Source of the DNA: Verrucomicrobiota bacterium
GTDB taxonomy: Bacteria > Verrucomicrobiota > Verrucomicrobiia > Opitutales > Opitutaceae
Length of the DNA: 64,000 nt
Reading direction: 5' to 3'
Assembly: GCA_016235555.1 (NCBI GenBank)
Contig: JACRKC010000039.1
Location: 1 to 64,000, forward strand
The notes under the pieces were generated by a model. That model was not told the origin of the DNA, ran no database searches, and was given only the letters and a program-made list of their open reading frames with translations. This document shows, piece by piece, positions 50,191 to 57,346 of this stretch (position 1 is its first letter; every line of letters begins with the position of its first letter). The position numbers and the translations under genes are program-made.

Positions 50191-51651
50191 ATGAGCAAAG
50201 CCCAATCCCCTTTCCGCGCCGATGTCACCCGCCGTGATTTCCTCGGCTCCGCCTGCTGCGCCGCCGTCGGCTACACCGGTCTTCTCTCCACCCTCGGCAG
50301 CCTCCGCCTCATGGCCGGCGCCGCCAGCCCGGACAACGGCCCCCGCGTGCCCAACACCTCCGCCGCCATCGGCTCCGACTACAAGGCCCTCGTCTGCCTC
50401 TTCCTCAACGGCGGCAACGACGCCAACAACATGATCGTGCCCACCGGCGCCGACTACGCCGCCTACGCTTCGGCCCGCTCCAATCTCGCGCTCCCTTCTG
50501 CTTCGTTGCTCCCCATCAGCCCGAAGACTTCCGACGGCCGCAGCTGGGGCCTCCACGGTTCGCTCACCGAGCTGCAGTCGCACTTCGCCGCCGGCCGCCT
50601 CGCCCTCCTCGGTAATGTCGGCACCCTCGTCTATCCGACCACCAAGAACCAATACTCCCGAGCCCTCGTCCCGCTTCCTCCCCAGCTCTTCTCCCACTCC
50701 GACCAGCAGGTCCAGTGGCAGCACAGCGTGCCCGACAAGCCCACCTCCACCGGCTGGGGCGGCCGCATCGCCGACCTCCTCTACAATCTCAACACGAGCA
50801 ACGACATTTCCATGTCCGTCTCGATCGCCGGCAAGAACACCCTCCAGGTCGGCAACGTCATCTCGCAATACGCCATCGGCACCGGCGGCGCCACCACGCT
50901 CTCCGGCTCCACCAGCAGCGCCACCTCCACCGACGGCATCCGCTTCCGCGCGCAAAAGGACCTCTTCGCGGCGAGCCAGCCCGGCCTCATCGAGGCCGCC
51001 TTCGGCTCCGTCTCCGGCGACGCCATCGTCAGCGCCGATCTGCTCAATGGCGTGCTCGCCGCCGCCCCGGCGCTCACCACCACGTTTCCGACCCAAGCCA
51101 ACGGCCAGCTCACCACCGCCGCCGCCCAACTCCGCATGGCCGCCCGCCTCATCGGCGCCTCGCCCACCCTCGGCCTCAAACGCCAGATCTTCTTCGTCCA
51201 ACTCGGCGGCTGGGACACCCACGCCTCCCAGATCAACACCACCAACGCCGCCGCCGACAACCACGCCAACCTCCTCAACCAGATCTCCGAGGCCGTCGAC
51301 GCGTTCTACCGCGCGATGGTCGAGCTCGGCGTGCCCAACCAAGTCACGCTCTTCACCGCCTCCGACTTCGGCCGCACTTTCCGCTCCAACGGCGACGGCT
51401 CCGACCACGGCTGGGGCAGCCACTCCTTCATCCTCGGCGGCGCCGTCAAGGGCGGCGACATCTACGGCAAGATGCCCACGCTCACCGTCGGCGGCCCCGA
51501 CGATACCTCGCTCGGCCGCTGGATTCCCACGACGAGCGTCGACGAGTATGCCGCCACCCTCGCCACCTGGTTCGGCGTCAGCGCGACCGATCTCCCGACC
51601 GTCCTCCCCAACATCGGCCGCTTCGCGAAACCCAACCTCGGCTTCCTCTGA
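50191..51651 (+). CDS. DUF1501 family protein with Tat signal
   Basis: A 486-residue exported protein. VTRRDFLGSACCAAVGYTGL is a twin-arginine signal. The domain has LVCLFLNGGNDANNMIVP near the start, then WGLHGSLTELQSHFAAGRLA, FFVQLGGWDTHASQ and FTASDFGRTFRSNGDGSDHG with WGSHSFILGG, a sulfatase/alkaline phosphatase-like core. DUF1501 proteins nearly always sit next to DUF1800 proteins, as here. The function is unknown. ATG 50191 starts nine residues before the core Tat motif region. Confidence 0.93.
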   Translation: MSKAQSPFRADVTRRDFLGSACCAAVGYTGLLSTLGSLRLMAGAASPDNGPRVPNTSAAIGSDYKALVCLFLNGGNDANNMIVPTGADYAAYASARSNLALPSASLLPISPKTSDGRSWGLHGSLTELQSHFAAGRLALLGNVGTLVYPTTKNQYSRALVPLPPQLFSHSDQQVQWQHSVPDKPTSTGWGGRIADLLYNLNTSNDISMSVSIAGKNTLQVGNVISQYAIGTGGATTLSGSTSSATSTDGIRFRAQKDLFAASQPGLIEAAFGSVSGDAIVSADLLNGVLAAAPALTTTFPTQANGQLTTAAAQLRMAARLIGASPTLGLKRQIFFVQLGGWDTHASQINTTNAAADNHANLLNQISEAVDAFYRAMVELGVPNQVTLFTASDFGRTFRSNGDGSDHGWGSHSFILGGAVKGGDIYGKMPTLTVGGPDDTSLGRWIPTTSVDEYAATLATWFGVSATDLPTVLPNIGRFAKPNLGFL

Positions 51652-51652
51652 C

Positions 51653-51682
51653 CGTCGTGGACGAGGCGTCCCGCCTCGTTTC
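51653..51682. repeat. REP family A copy after DUF1501
   Basis: CGTCGTGGACGAGGCGTCCC followed by GCCTCGTTTC starts two bases after the TGA of the DUF1501 gene. It matches 10757, 52553 and 58966. Confidence 0.88.
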
Positions 51683-51711
51683 CGGGAGCGCGACGCCTCC
51701 GGTCGTTCATC

Positions 51712-51739
51712 AGCACGGGCTGCCCGCCCGTGCTTTTTT
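51712..51739 (+). terminator. Rho-independent terminator after DUF1501
   Basis: AGCACGGGC and GCCCGTGCT form a 9-bp perfect stem around TGCCC, followed by a run of T to 51739. It likely ends the DUF1800-DUF1501 transcript. Confidence 0.85.
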
Positions 51740-51832
51740 CTGTCATTGCGAGGGGCGCAGCCACGACTTGTCCTGCGTAGCCAGCGATGGCGAAGTAGGA
51801 AACAATCTATCTGAACCTAAATTCAGCAATTG

Positions 51833-51980
51833 AACCGCAAGGACCGCCAAGAACGCAGAGAGGAAAAACCCGTTGTCGATACTCGATGTCTGTTCACCCG
51901 CGAGGTGCAAGTCTCGGCCGGTGTCCAAACCCAGCAGAGCGCTCTCTTTGAGTTCTCTGTGTTCTCTGCGGTTAAATTCA
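51833..51980. repeat. Word-like inverted repeat upstream of a small secreted protein
   Basis: GAACCGCAAGGACCGCCAAG and AACGCAGAGAGG are answered by TTCTCTGTGTTCTCTGCGGT about 110 bp later. This kind of 'CGCAGAGAACACAGAGAA' repeat is familiar from Verrucomicrobia and related genomes. Nothing else is recognised in this gap. Confidence 0.7.
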
Positions 51981-52012
51981 TCGGCGTTTCTTAGGCTGAA
52001 TTCATCACTCCC

Positions 52013-52543
52013 ATGTCCCGCCGTCTGCTCCTCCCTCTCGCCGCCCTCCTGCTCGCGGCTCTCGTGTGGTTCCTCTGGCCGAGCCACAACGAAGCCGACC
52101 CCTCGCTCGAACCCGCCGCTCCCGCCCAACCCCTCGCGCGGCCGCCCGCCCAGGTCGCCGTGCCCGCCCCGCGCGACCGCGCGACGACCGCTCCGCTCGA
52201 AATCTCCGACCTCGCAAAAGACCTCAACGCCCCCGCCGGCGACCTCCCCGCCGACCTCCGCATCCTCCAGGCCTGTCTCGAAAACTTCCGCTCCAACTTC
52301 CCCCGCGACGGCAACCCCGTCGGCACCAACGCCGAGATCACCGCCGCCCTCACCGGCCGGAACAAACTCCGCTACGCCGTCATCCCGCCGAACCACCCCG
52401 CGATCAACCGCGACGGCGAACTCTGCGACCGCTGGGGCACGCCCTTTTTCTTCCACGCCGAAAGCGGCACGCGCATGACCATCCGCAGCGCCGGCCCCGA
52501 CAAAAAACTCCACACCCCCGACGACGTCGAGCTCACCCCGTAG
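52013..52543 (+). CDS. Membrane-anchored protein with type II secretion pseudopilin-like end
   Basis: A 176-residue protein with an N-terminal membrane anchor or signal (LLLPLAALLLAALVWFLW), an Ala/Pro-rich linker (about 30-65) and a C-terminal domain. The end (CDRWGTPFFFHAESGTRMTI, RSAGPDKKLHTPDDV) closely resembles the calcium-binding C-terminus of GspG-like pseudopilins, but no prepilin peptidase motif or other gsp genes are present. The function is unknown. It stands alone between repeat clusters. Confidence 0.75.
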   Translation: MSRRLLLPLAALLLAALVWFLWPSHNEADPSLEPAAPAQPLARPPAQVAVPAPRDRATTAPLEISDLAKDLNAPAGDLPADLRILQACLENFRSNFPRDGNPVGTNAEITAALTGRNKLRYAVIPPNHPAINRDGELCDRWGTPFFFHAESGTRMTIRSAGPDKKLHTPDDVELTP

Positions 52544-52552
52544 CGCCACCAT

Positions 52553-52582
52553 CGTCGTGGACGAGGCGTCCCGCCTCGTTTG
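52553..52582. repeat. REP family A copy
   Basis: CGTCGTGGACGAGGCGTCCC then GCCTCGTTTG, identical through the core to the copy at 51653. Confidence 0.88.
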
Positions 52583-52633
52583 GTGGCGGTTGGCCCTGCT
52601 TCTCCGCCGCAAAAAAGGCCAGTCTCCGGGGTC

Positions 52634-52654
52634 GGGCCGGTCTGTGACCGGCCC
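52634..52654. repeat. REP family B hairpin
   Basis: GGGCCGGTC and GACCGGCCC are separated by TGT and share the GGTCTGTGACC core with the pairs at 10847 and 22361. Confidence 0.8.
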
Positions 52655-52716
52655 TCGGCACACTCCACGCGTGCGACCGGAACTCACCGCCCCCAGCGAG
52701 CCCGTCCGCCGCCCGC

Positions 52717-54042
52717 TCACTGCATCGGCAGCTTCACCACCACACGCTCGCTCCCCCGCAGCAGCGTCACGCCCACCGTCTCGCCGAGTCTGCGCGTTTG
52801 CAGCACGCGCCCGATCAACTCGCCCTCCGTCACCCGCGACTCGATGCCGTCAAACGCCAGCACCACATCATCCTTCAACACACCGGCTCGTTTCGCCGCG
52901 CCGTGATTGCCAAACTGGCCGGCGCCCTTCACGCGCAACGCCAGCGCACCCGCCGCGATCCCGCGCTCCCGCCGCGCCGCCTCGTCGAGATCCTCCAGCA
53001 CCATGCCGCCGAGCGCCATCGCGCGCATCGACCACGTGCCGACGCGTTTTGAAATATCCGTTTTCGTTCGCCAGCCCTCCGGCAACCTCACGGCCAGCAC
53101 CTTGTCCGCGCCACCCCGCCGCACCACGGCCGCAACTTCGCCGCTCGCCGGCGCCCCGTGCAGCACCCACGAAAAATCCGCCACCGAGATCAGCGGCTGC
53201 CCGCCGAAACTCACGAAATCGTCCCCCGCCCGAAAGCCCGCCGCTGCCGCGATCGACCCTTTCGCCACCGCCGTCACCCGCGCCACCTGATCCGGCGCCA
53301 GCGCCAGCCCGACCGTCTCCGCCTGCGGCATCGGATAGACGCGCTCCAACGGCACCGCCTCCCCCTTGCTCCGATACCACGCGCGAAACGCTTCGCCCAC
53401 CTGGTGACAGTGCACGCAGCTCTTCATCACCTCGCCGCCCCAGTTGAGTTCGCGGCCGTATTTCTCCGCGAGCCCCGGGATTTCCACCGGCACCGAAAAC
53501 GGCGTCGCGCCGCCCTGCTTGCCCGCGAGCGCGCCTTTGTTCGCCGGATAGCCGCGATGGATCTTCAACGCCGCCTCCAACGCCCGCCGGTAGCCGATCG
53601 TCTCGCGCGCCTCGGGGTCCGCCTGATGCGTCCATGAACCATAGCGGCCGTAAAGCGTCCCGTCCCCGTTGAAGATCAGCGTCGAAAACGACAGATCGTA
53701 GTCCCACTGGAATTTTTTCAAATCGAGCGCGTTGGCGTTGATCACGCGCACGCACACGAACTCGTCGAGCAGCGGCGCCAGCGCCGGCTGCGTCAGCACC
53801 TCCGCATCCAGCCCCACGCACGACAGGCACGGCACGCACCGCAGCACCACGAGCAGCGGCTTCCCCGTTTTGCGCGCCTCGGCGAATCCCCGGTCCACGT
53901 CGCCGTAGATCCAGCGCGCATCGTTCTCCATCTTCGCCTTGTCGCCGCGCACCGCGCCTTCGCGGTCTTTCACGGTCGCCGCGTGCAGCGGCAGCAGGCC
54001 AAGGACGAGCGCGAAAACGAGGACCGGACAGCGGGGTTTCAT
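52717..54042 (-). CDS. Secreted thioredoxin-like protein with CxxCH haem site and PDZ domains
   Basis: A 441-residue exported protein. MKPRCPVLVFALVLGLLPLH is a signal peptide. A thioredoxin-like region (about 35-150) has GKPLLVVLRCVPCLSCVGLD. A single haem motif follows in KSCVHCHQVGEAF (about 205). Two PDZ-like domains (about 245-330 and 355-440; GSIAAAAGFRAGDDFVSFGG and AKRAGVLKDDVVLAFDGIES) complete it. Such Trx7/PDZ proteins recur in Verrucomicrobiota and Planctomycetes with unknown function. ATG 54054, twelve bases earlier, is the alternative start. Confidence 0.85.
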   Translation of the reverse strand: MKPRCPVLVFALVLGLLPLHAATVKDREGAVRGDKAKMENDARWIYGDVDRGFAEARKTGKPLLVVLRCVPCLSCVGLDAEVLTQPALAPLLDEFVCVRVINANALDLKKFQWDYDLSFSTLIFNGDGTLYGRYGSWTHQADPEARETIGYRRALEAALKIHRGYPANKGALAGKQGGATPFSVPVEIPGLAEKYGRELNWGGEVMKSCVHCHQVGEAFRAWYRSKGEAVPLERVYPMPQAETVGLALAPDQVARVTAVAKGSIAAAAGFRAGDDFVSFGGQPLISVADFSWVLHGAPASGEVAAVVRRGGADKVLAVRLPEGWRTKTDISKRVGTWSMRAMALGGMVLEDLDEAARRERGIAAGALALRVKGAGQFGNHGAAKRAGVLKDDVVLAFDGIESRVTEGELIGRVLQTRRLGETVGVTLLRGSERVVVKLPMQ

Positions 54043-54135
54043 ATCCGTCACCATGAGGACCGCCCCCCGCGCTGGCAACCCCGCACCTTCCTCCCCCGTC
54101 CCTCCTCCAAAAATCGTCTCCGCCCCCTGAAACAA

Positions 54136-54215
54136 TTTGTCATCCATTAGATGACTAATCTCTGTTTTTTACCTATGAGAATCAAAATAATGTTTGTCAT
54201 CTAATGGATGACAAA
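54136..54215. repeat. 20-bp perfect inverted repeat in an AT-rich island
   Basis: TTTGTCATCCATTAGATGAC at 54136-54155 and GTCATCTAATGGATGACAAA at 54196-54215 are exact reverse complements. Each arm also holds a small dyad (TCATC...GATGA). The 40-bp spacer is AT-rich. It lies between the sigma-factor stop and the start of the thioredoxin-like gene. It might be a terminator, an operator or a small MITE-like insertion. Confidence 0.8.
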
Positions 54216-54234
54216 TGATCCGTCCTCACTTCCG

Positions 54235-54816
54235 TCAAACCCACCGCCGCAGCGCGCCACGCAGCTTCTCCTTCGCCCGGTAGATCCGCGTCTCCACCGC
54301 CTTCAGCGTCGTCCCCACCGCGGCCGCGATCTCGGCGTGCGACATCTGCTCATATTCGAACAGCACGATCGCCTCGCGCAGCTCCACCGGCAGCCCGGCG
54401 ATCGCCTCGCGCACCGCCGCCGCCCGCTCGGCCCGCTCGAGCCCGCCTGTCCCTGTCTCCAGTCGCCCGTCGCCCGTCTCCTGCGTTCGGCTCCACTCCT
54501 GGAGTTCGACCGTCGGCCGGCGCCGCCACCACCGCAGCCGGTTGCGCGCGAGATTCACCGCGATCGCAAACACCCACGGCTTGAACGCCGCGTCAGCCAG
54601 AAATTTCTCCCGCTGCTGCCACACGCGCACGAACGTCTCCTGCGCCAGTTCCTCCGCTTCGCTCGCGTTGAGCACGATCCGCGCGACGAGTCCCTTCACC
54701 GGCCGCTCCCACCGCTCCATCAACGCGCCCAGCGCGGCCTCGTCGCCGCGCTGCACACGCGCCATCAGATCGGCGTCGGCAGGCGCGTCGCGGGTTGCGT
54801 CCGGTTCGGGCGCCAT
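54235..54816 (-). CDS. ECF-type RNA polymerase sigma factor
   Basis: A 193-residue sigma-70 family protein. Region 2 has LVARIVLNASEAEELAQETF and VWQQREKFLADAAFKPWVFA, then NLARNRLRWWRRR. Region 4 has REAIAGLPVELREAIVLFEY, QMSHAEIAAAVGTTLKAVET and RIYRAKEKL. It is followed upstream on the same strand by a periplasmic-type sensor (2 bases apart) and a small membrane protein, the CnrH-CnrX-CnrY-like arrangement of metal-responsive sigma systems. The divergent cus operon is its likely target. Confidence 0.93.
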   Translation of the reverse strand: MAPEPDATRDAPADADLMARVQRGDEAALGALMERWERPVKGLVARIVLNASEAEELAQETFVRVWQQREKFLADAAFKPWVFAIAVNLARNRLRWWRRRPTVELQEWSRTQETGDGRLETGTGGLERAERAAAVREAIAGLPVELREAIVLFEYEQMSHAEIAAAVGTTLKAVETRIYRAKEKLRGALRRWV

Positions 54817-54818
54817 GG

Positions 54819-55301
54819 TCAGTGCTTGTGCCGGTTGAGCCCGAGGTCCGGGGCGGCCGTGTGGTCGAAATCCTTGATCTTCGGGAGCACGAGCGCGAGG
54901 TAGCGCCGCCCCGCCTCAGGCGACATCTCGGCCGCGCACCGGCGCACGTGCGCCGCGATCGCCGACTCGCACACGAGGCGCAACTCTTCGACTTTTCGAT
55001 CCGCCGCCGCCACCGCCGCGGCGTCCGGCCGCGCCGCCGTTTTCAGCGCGCCCCGCGCGAGCATGGCCTCCTGGATCGCGTTGCAGTGCGCCTCGCACTC
55101 CACCGAGTAGGCGTCGTGCAGTTTCTTGATCGCGGCAAACTGCGCGTCGCGCAGTTGAAAATCCGACCGCAGCCACGCCATCGCATCATGCTTGTCCAGC
55201 GCCGCGCGCACCGCCGGATCGCCGCTCGCGCGAAACGCGACGATTCCCGTCGCCGCCGCCGCGGCCGCGACGATCGCGAGGGTCAGCGCAAACCGTTTCA
55301 T
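54819..55301 (-). CDS. CnrX-like periplasmic metal sensor
   Basis: A 160-residue protein with an N-terminal membrane anchor (FALTLAIVAAAAAATGIVAF) and a helical periplasmic domain of the Metal_resist/CnrX/Spy type. Potential metal ligands are DKHDAMAWLRSDFQ, SVECEAHCNAIQEAM, LVCESAIAAHVRRCAAEMSP and the C-terminal NRHKH. CnrX-type proteins sense metal ions and release the sigma factor through the anti-sigma partner. It overlaps the upstream membrane protein gene by four bases. The metal is unknown; copper or silver is suggested by the neighbours. Confidence 0.85.
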   Translation of the reverse strand: MKRFALTLAIVAAAAAATGIVAFRASGDPAVRAALDKHDAMAWLRSDFQLRDAQFAAIKKLHDAYSVECEAHCNAIQEAMLARGALKTAARPDAAAVAAADRKVEELRLVCESAIAAHVRRCAAEMSPEAGRRYLALVLPKIKDFDHTAAPDLGLNRHKH

Positions 55302-55618
55302 GGTGAACCCGGCCGCAGTTTCGCCATCACGCGCGGATCGATCTCGCCCAGATAGGAGATCACCATCTGCTCGCGATCGGCGGCGAGTTTCGCCCGCCCC
55401 GCGGTGTGTCCCGCCCACCCCGCCGCCACCACCGCCACGCCCGCGGCGACGGTCCAGCCCACCAGGTGAGCCCGCAGGTAGGTCGGCCAGGACTCGCGCC
55501 GCCCTTGCGCGATGCGTTGCCAGACGGCGGGGCGAAAATGCGGATTCGACGGCGGTTGGACGCGCCACTCGGCGAGCACGCGCGACAGACGATCAGGTGC
55601 GGTAGCGGGCGGTTTCAT
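55298..55618 (-). CDS. Small membrane protein, candidate CnrY-like anti-sigma factor
   Basis: A 106-residue protein with a cytoplasmic N-terminus (LSRVLAEWRVQPPSNPHFRP, AVWQRIAQ), one TM segment (LVGWTVAAGVAVVAAGWAGH) and a periplasmic tail (ADREQMVISYLGEIDPRVMA). First gene of the sigma-sensor set, overlapping the sensor by four bases (ATGA on the minus strand). Position and layout fit an anti-sigma factor that holds the sigma factor at the membrane. No sequence family was recognised. Confidence 0.72.
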   Translation of the reverse strand: MKPPATAPDRLSRVLAEWRVQPPSNPHFRPAVWQRIAQGRRESWPTYLRAHLVGWTVAAGVAVVAAGWAGHTAGRAKLAADREQMVISYLGEIDPRVMAKLRPGSP

Positions 55619-55725
55619 GGTGAATTCAATCTCTTATACCCCAGACCGCGTGAAAACCCTCGAAAATTTTTCAAGGGATTCCGCCCGCGTGGGTGTAGTG
55701 CCTCGTGTCATCGTTCACCAAACTC

Positions 55726-56061
55726 ATGAAACTCATCCTCCGTTCCCTCCCCCTCCTCCTCGCCGGCCTGCTCCCGTTCGCGGCAATCGCCGCCGATACC
55801 AAAGCCGCCAAGAAGGACTCCAAAGCGGCCTACCCGCTCGATACCTGCGTCGTCTCCGGCGAGAAAATGACTCACGGCGACAAGCCGTTCGAATACGTCC
55901 ACAAGGAAGCCGGCAAACCCGACCGTCTCATCCTGCTGTGCTGCGAGGACTGCGTCGGCGACTTCAAGAAGGAGCCCGCGAAATACCTCGCGAAGCTCGA
56001 CGCCGCCGCGGCCGAAAAAGCCAGGGGCAAGGCCACCACCGGCTCCGCCCACAAACACTGA
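55726..56061 (+). CDS. Exported Cys-rich small protein, likely metal-binding, first in the cus operon
   Basis: A 111-residue protein with signal peptide MKLILRSLPLLLAGLLPFAA. The body has AAYPLDTCVVSGEKMTHGDK and LILLCCEDCVGDFKKEPAKY, YHS-like in shape, and ends in HKH. The Cys, Met and His suit Cu(I)/Ag(I) binding. A GTG at 55705 could extend it by seven residues. It is followed after seven bases by the TolC-like gene and is likely the first gene of the copper-efflux operon. It is divergent from the sigma-factor set. Confidence 0.82.
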   Translation: MKLILRSLPLLLAGLLPFAAIAADTKAAKKDSKAAYPLDTCVVSGEKMTHGDKPFEYVHKEAGKPDRLILLCCEDCVGDFKKEPAKYLAKLDAAAAEKARGKATTGSAHKH

Positions 56062-56068
56062 GACTCCC

Positions 56069-57346
56069 ATGCGCGCCCGCGCCACCTCGGCTCGATCGGT
56101 CCTGTTCGTCCTCTTGGCCGCCGCGGCCCTCCCGGCGACTGCCGCCGACTCCGTGCTCACTCTTGAGCGCGTGGTCGGCGAGGTGCGCGCGCACAACCCC
56201 CAGCTCCGTGCTGCCACCGCGATGGCCGCCGCCGATCGCGAGCGCATCGCGCAGGCCGCCGCGTGGGAGGACCCCGTCGCCGGACTCGAATTCCAGCGCG
56301 ACTCCTCCAACCGCCTCACGACCTATGACCACGCCGAGCTTTCTCTCACGCAGAAAATCCCGCTCTCCGGTAACCGCGAGCGCCGTCGCGCCCTCGCGGC
56401 CGCCGGCGCCGACATCTCCACCGCCGCGATCCGCAGCCGTGAGTTCATGCTCATCGCCGAGGCGCGCGACGCATTCTTCCAACTCCTGCGCGCCCGCGAA
56501 CAACTCGCGCTCACGAAGGAAACCGCCCAGCTCCTCACCCAAGCCGTCGACATCACACGCAGCCGTCTCACCACGGGCAACGGCAACGTCGCCGCCGTCT
56601 TGATGGCCGAGACCGAGCGCGTCCGGCTCGACGAGCGCGTCATCATGCTCGACCGCGAAATCGCCGACGCCTCCGCTGCGCTCAACACCCTCCGCGACCT
56701 GCCGCCGCAGGCACCCGTCGGCGAGCTCGCCGCACCCGCCCTGCCCGCCGCCGCCGGCACCGATCTCCCGTTCGCCACGCTCGCCGACGCCCAGGCCCAC
56801 GCGCTCGCGCACCGCCCCGAGTTTGCCGAGACCACCGCCCGCATCACCGAGGCCCAGCGCGCCCGCGAGCTCGCCGACCGTGCCTGGCGCCCCGACCCCG
56901 AAGTCATGGTGAAGGCGCGGCACATGAACACCGACAGCCGCGTCATCAAGAGCTACGACACCGGCATCGCCGTCAGCCTCCCGTGGTTCAACGACGGCAA
57001 ATACCGCTCCGCCCAACGCGAAGCCGACAAGCGCCGCGAAGCCGCCGAACTCGACGCCGCCGCGCTCCGCACCAAGACCGTCGCCGAGGTGCGTGACATG
57101 TGGCAGCGCATCGAGACCGCCCGCCGCAACCTCGAACTCTTCCGCGACAAACTCCTCCCGCTCGCCCGCCAGGGCGCCGAGGCCACGCAACAGGGCCTCA
57201 TCAACGGCAGTGTCTCCATCGCCGAACTCGTCGTCGCCCAACGCTCGCTGGTCGACGCGCAAATCTCCCTCGCCGCCAATCTCGCCGATTTTCACCGCTA
57301 CCGCGCCATGCTCGCCACGCTCGCCGGCACCACCGACCACCCATGA
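56069..57346 (+). CDS. TolC-family outer membrane channel (CusC-like)
   Basis: A 425-residue outer membrane efflux protein. After the signal peptide (residues 1-25) come two long helical repeats (OEP domain): LERVVGEVRAHNPQLRAATA and MAAADRERIAQAA, then LSLTQKIPLSGNRERRRALA, and in the second half ADAQAHALAHRPEFAETTAR, SLPWFNDGKYRSAQREADKR and GSVSIAELVVAQRSLVDAQI. Forms the outer channel of the CusCBA-type pump. The stop overlaps the ATG of the adaptor gene by four bases. Confidence 0.93.
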   Translation: MRARATSARSVLFVLLAAAALPATAADSVLTLERVVGEVRAHNPQLRAATAMAAADRERIAQAAAWEDPVAGLEFQRDSSNRLTTYDHAELSLTQKIPLSGNRERRRALAAAGADISTAAIRSREFMLIAEARDAFFQLLRAREQLALTKETAQLLTQAVDITRSRLTTGNGNVAAVLMAETERVRLDERVIMLDREIADASAALNTLRDLPPQAPVGELAAPALPAAAGTDLPFATLADAQAHALAHRPEFAETTARITEAQRARELADRAWRPDPEVMVKARHMNTDSRVIKSYDTGIAVSLPWFNDGKYRSAQREADKRREAAELDAAALRTKTVAEVRDMWQRIETARRNLELFRDKLLPLARQGAEATQQGLINGSVSIAELVVAQRSLVDAQISLAANLADFHRYRAMLATLAGTTDHP

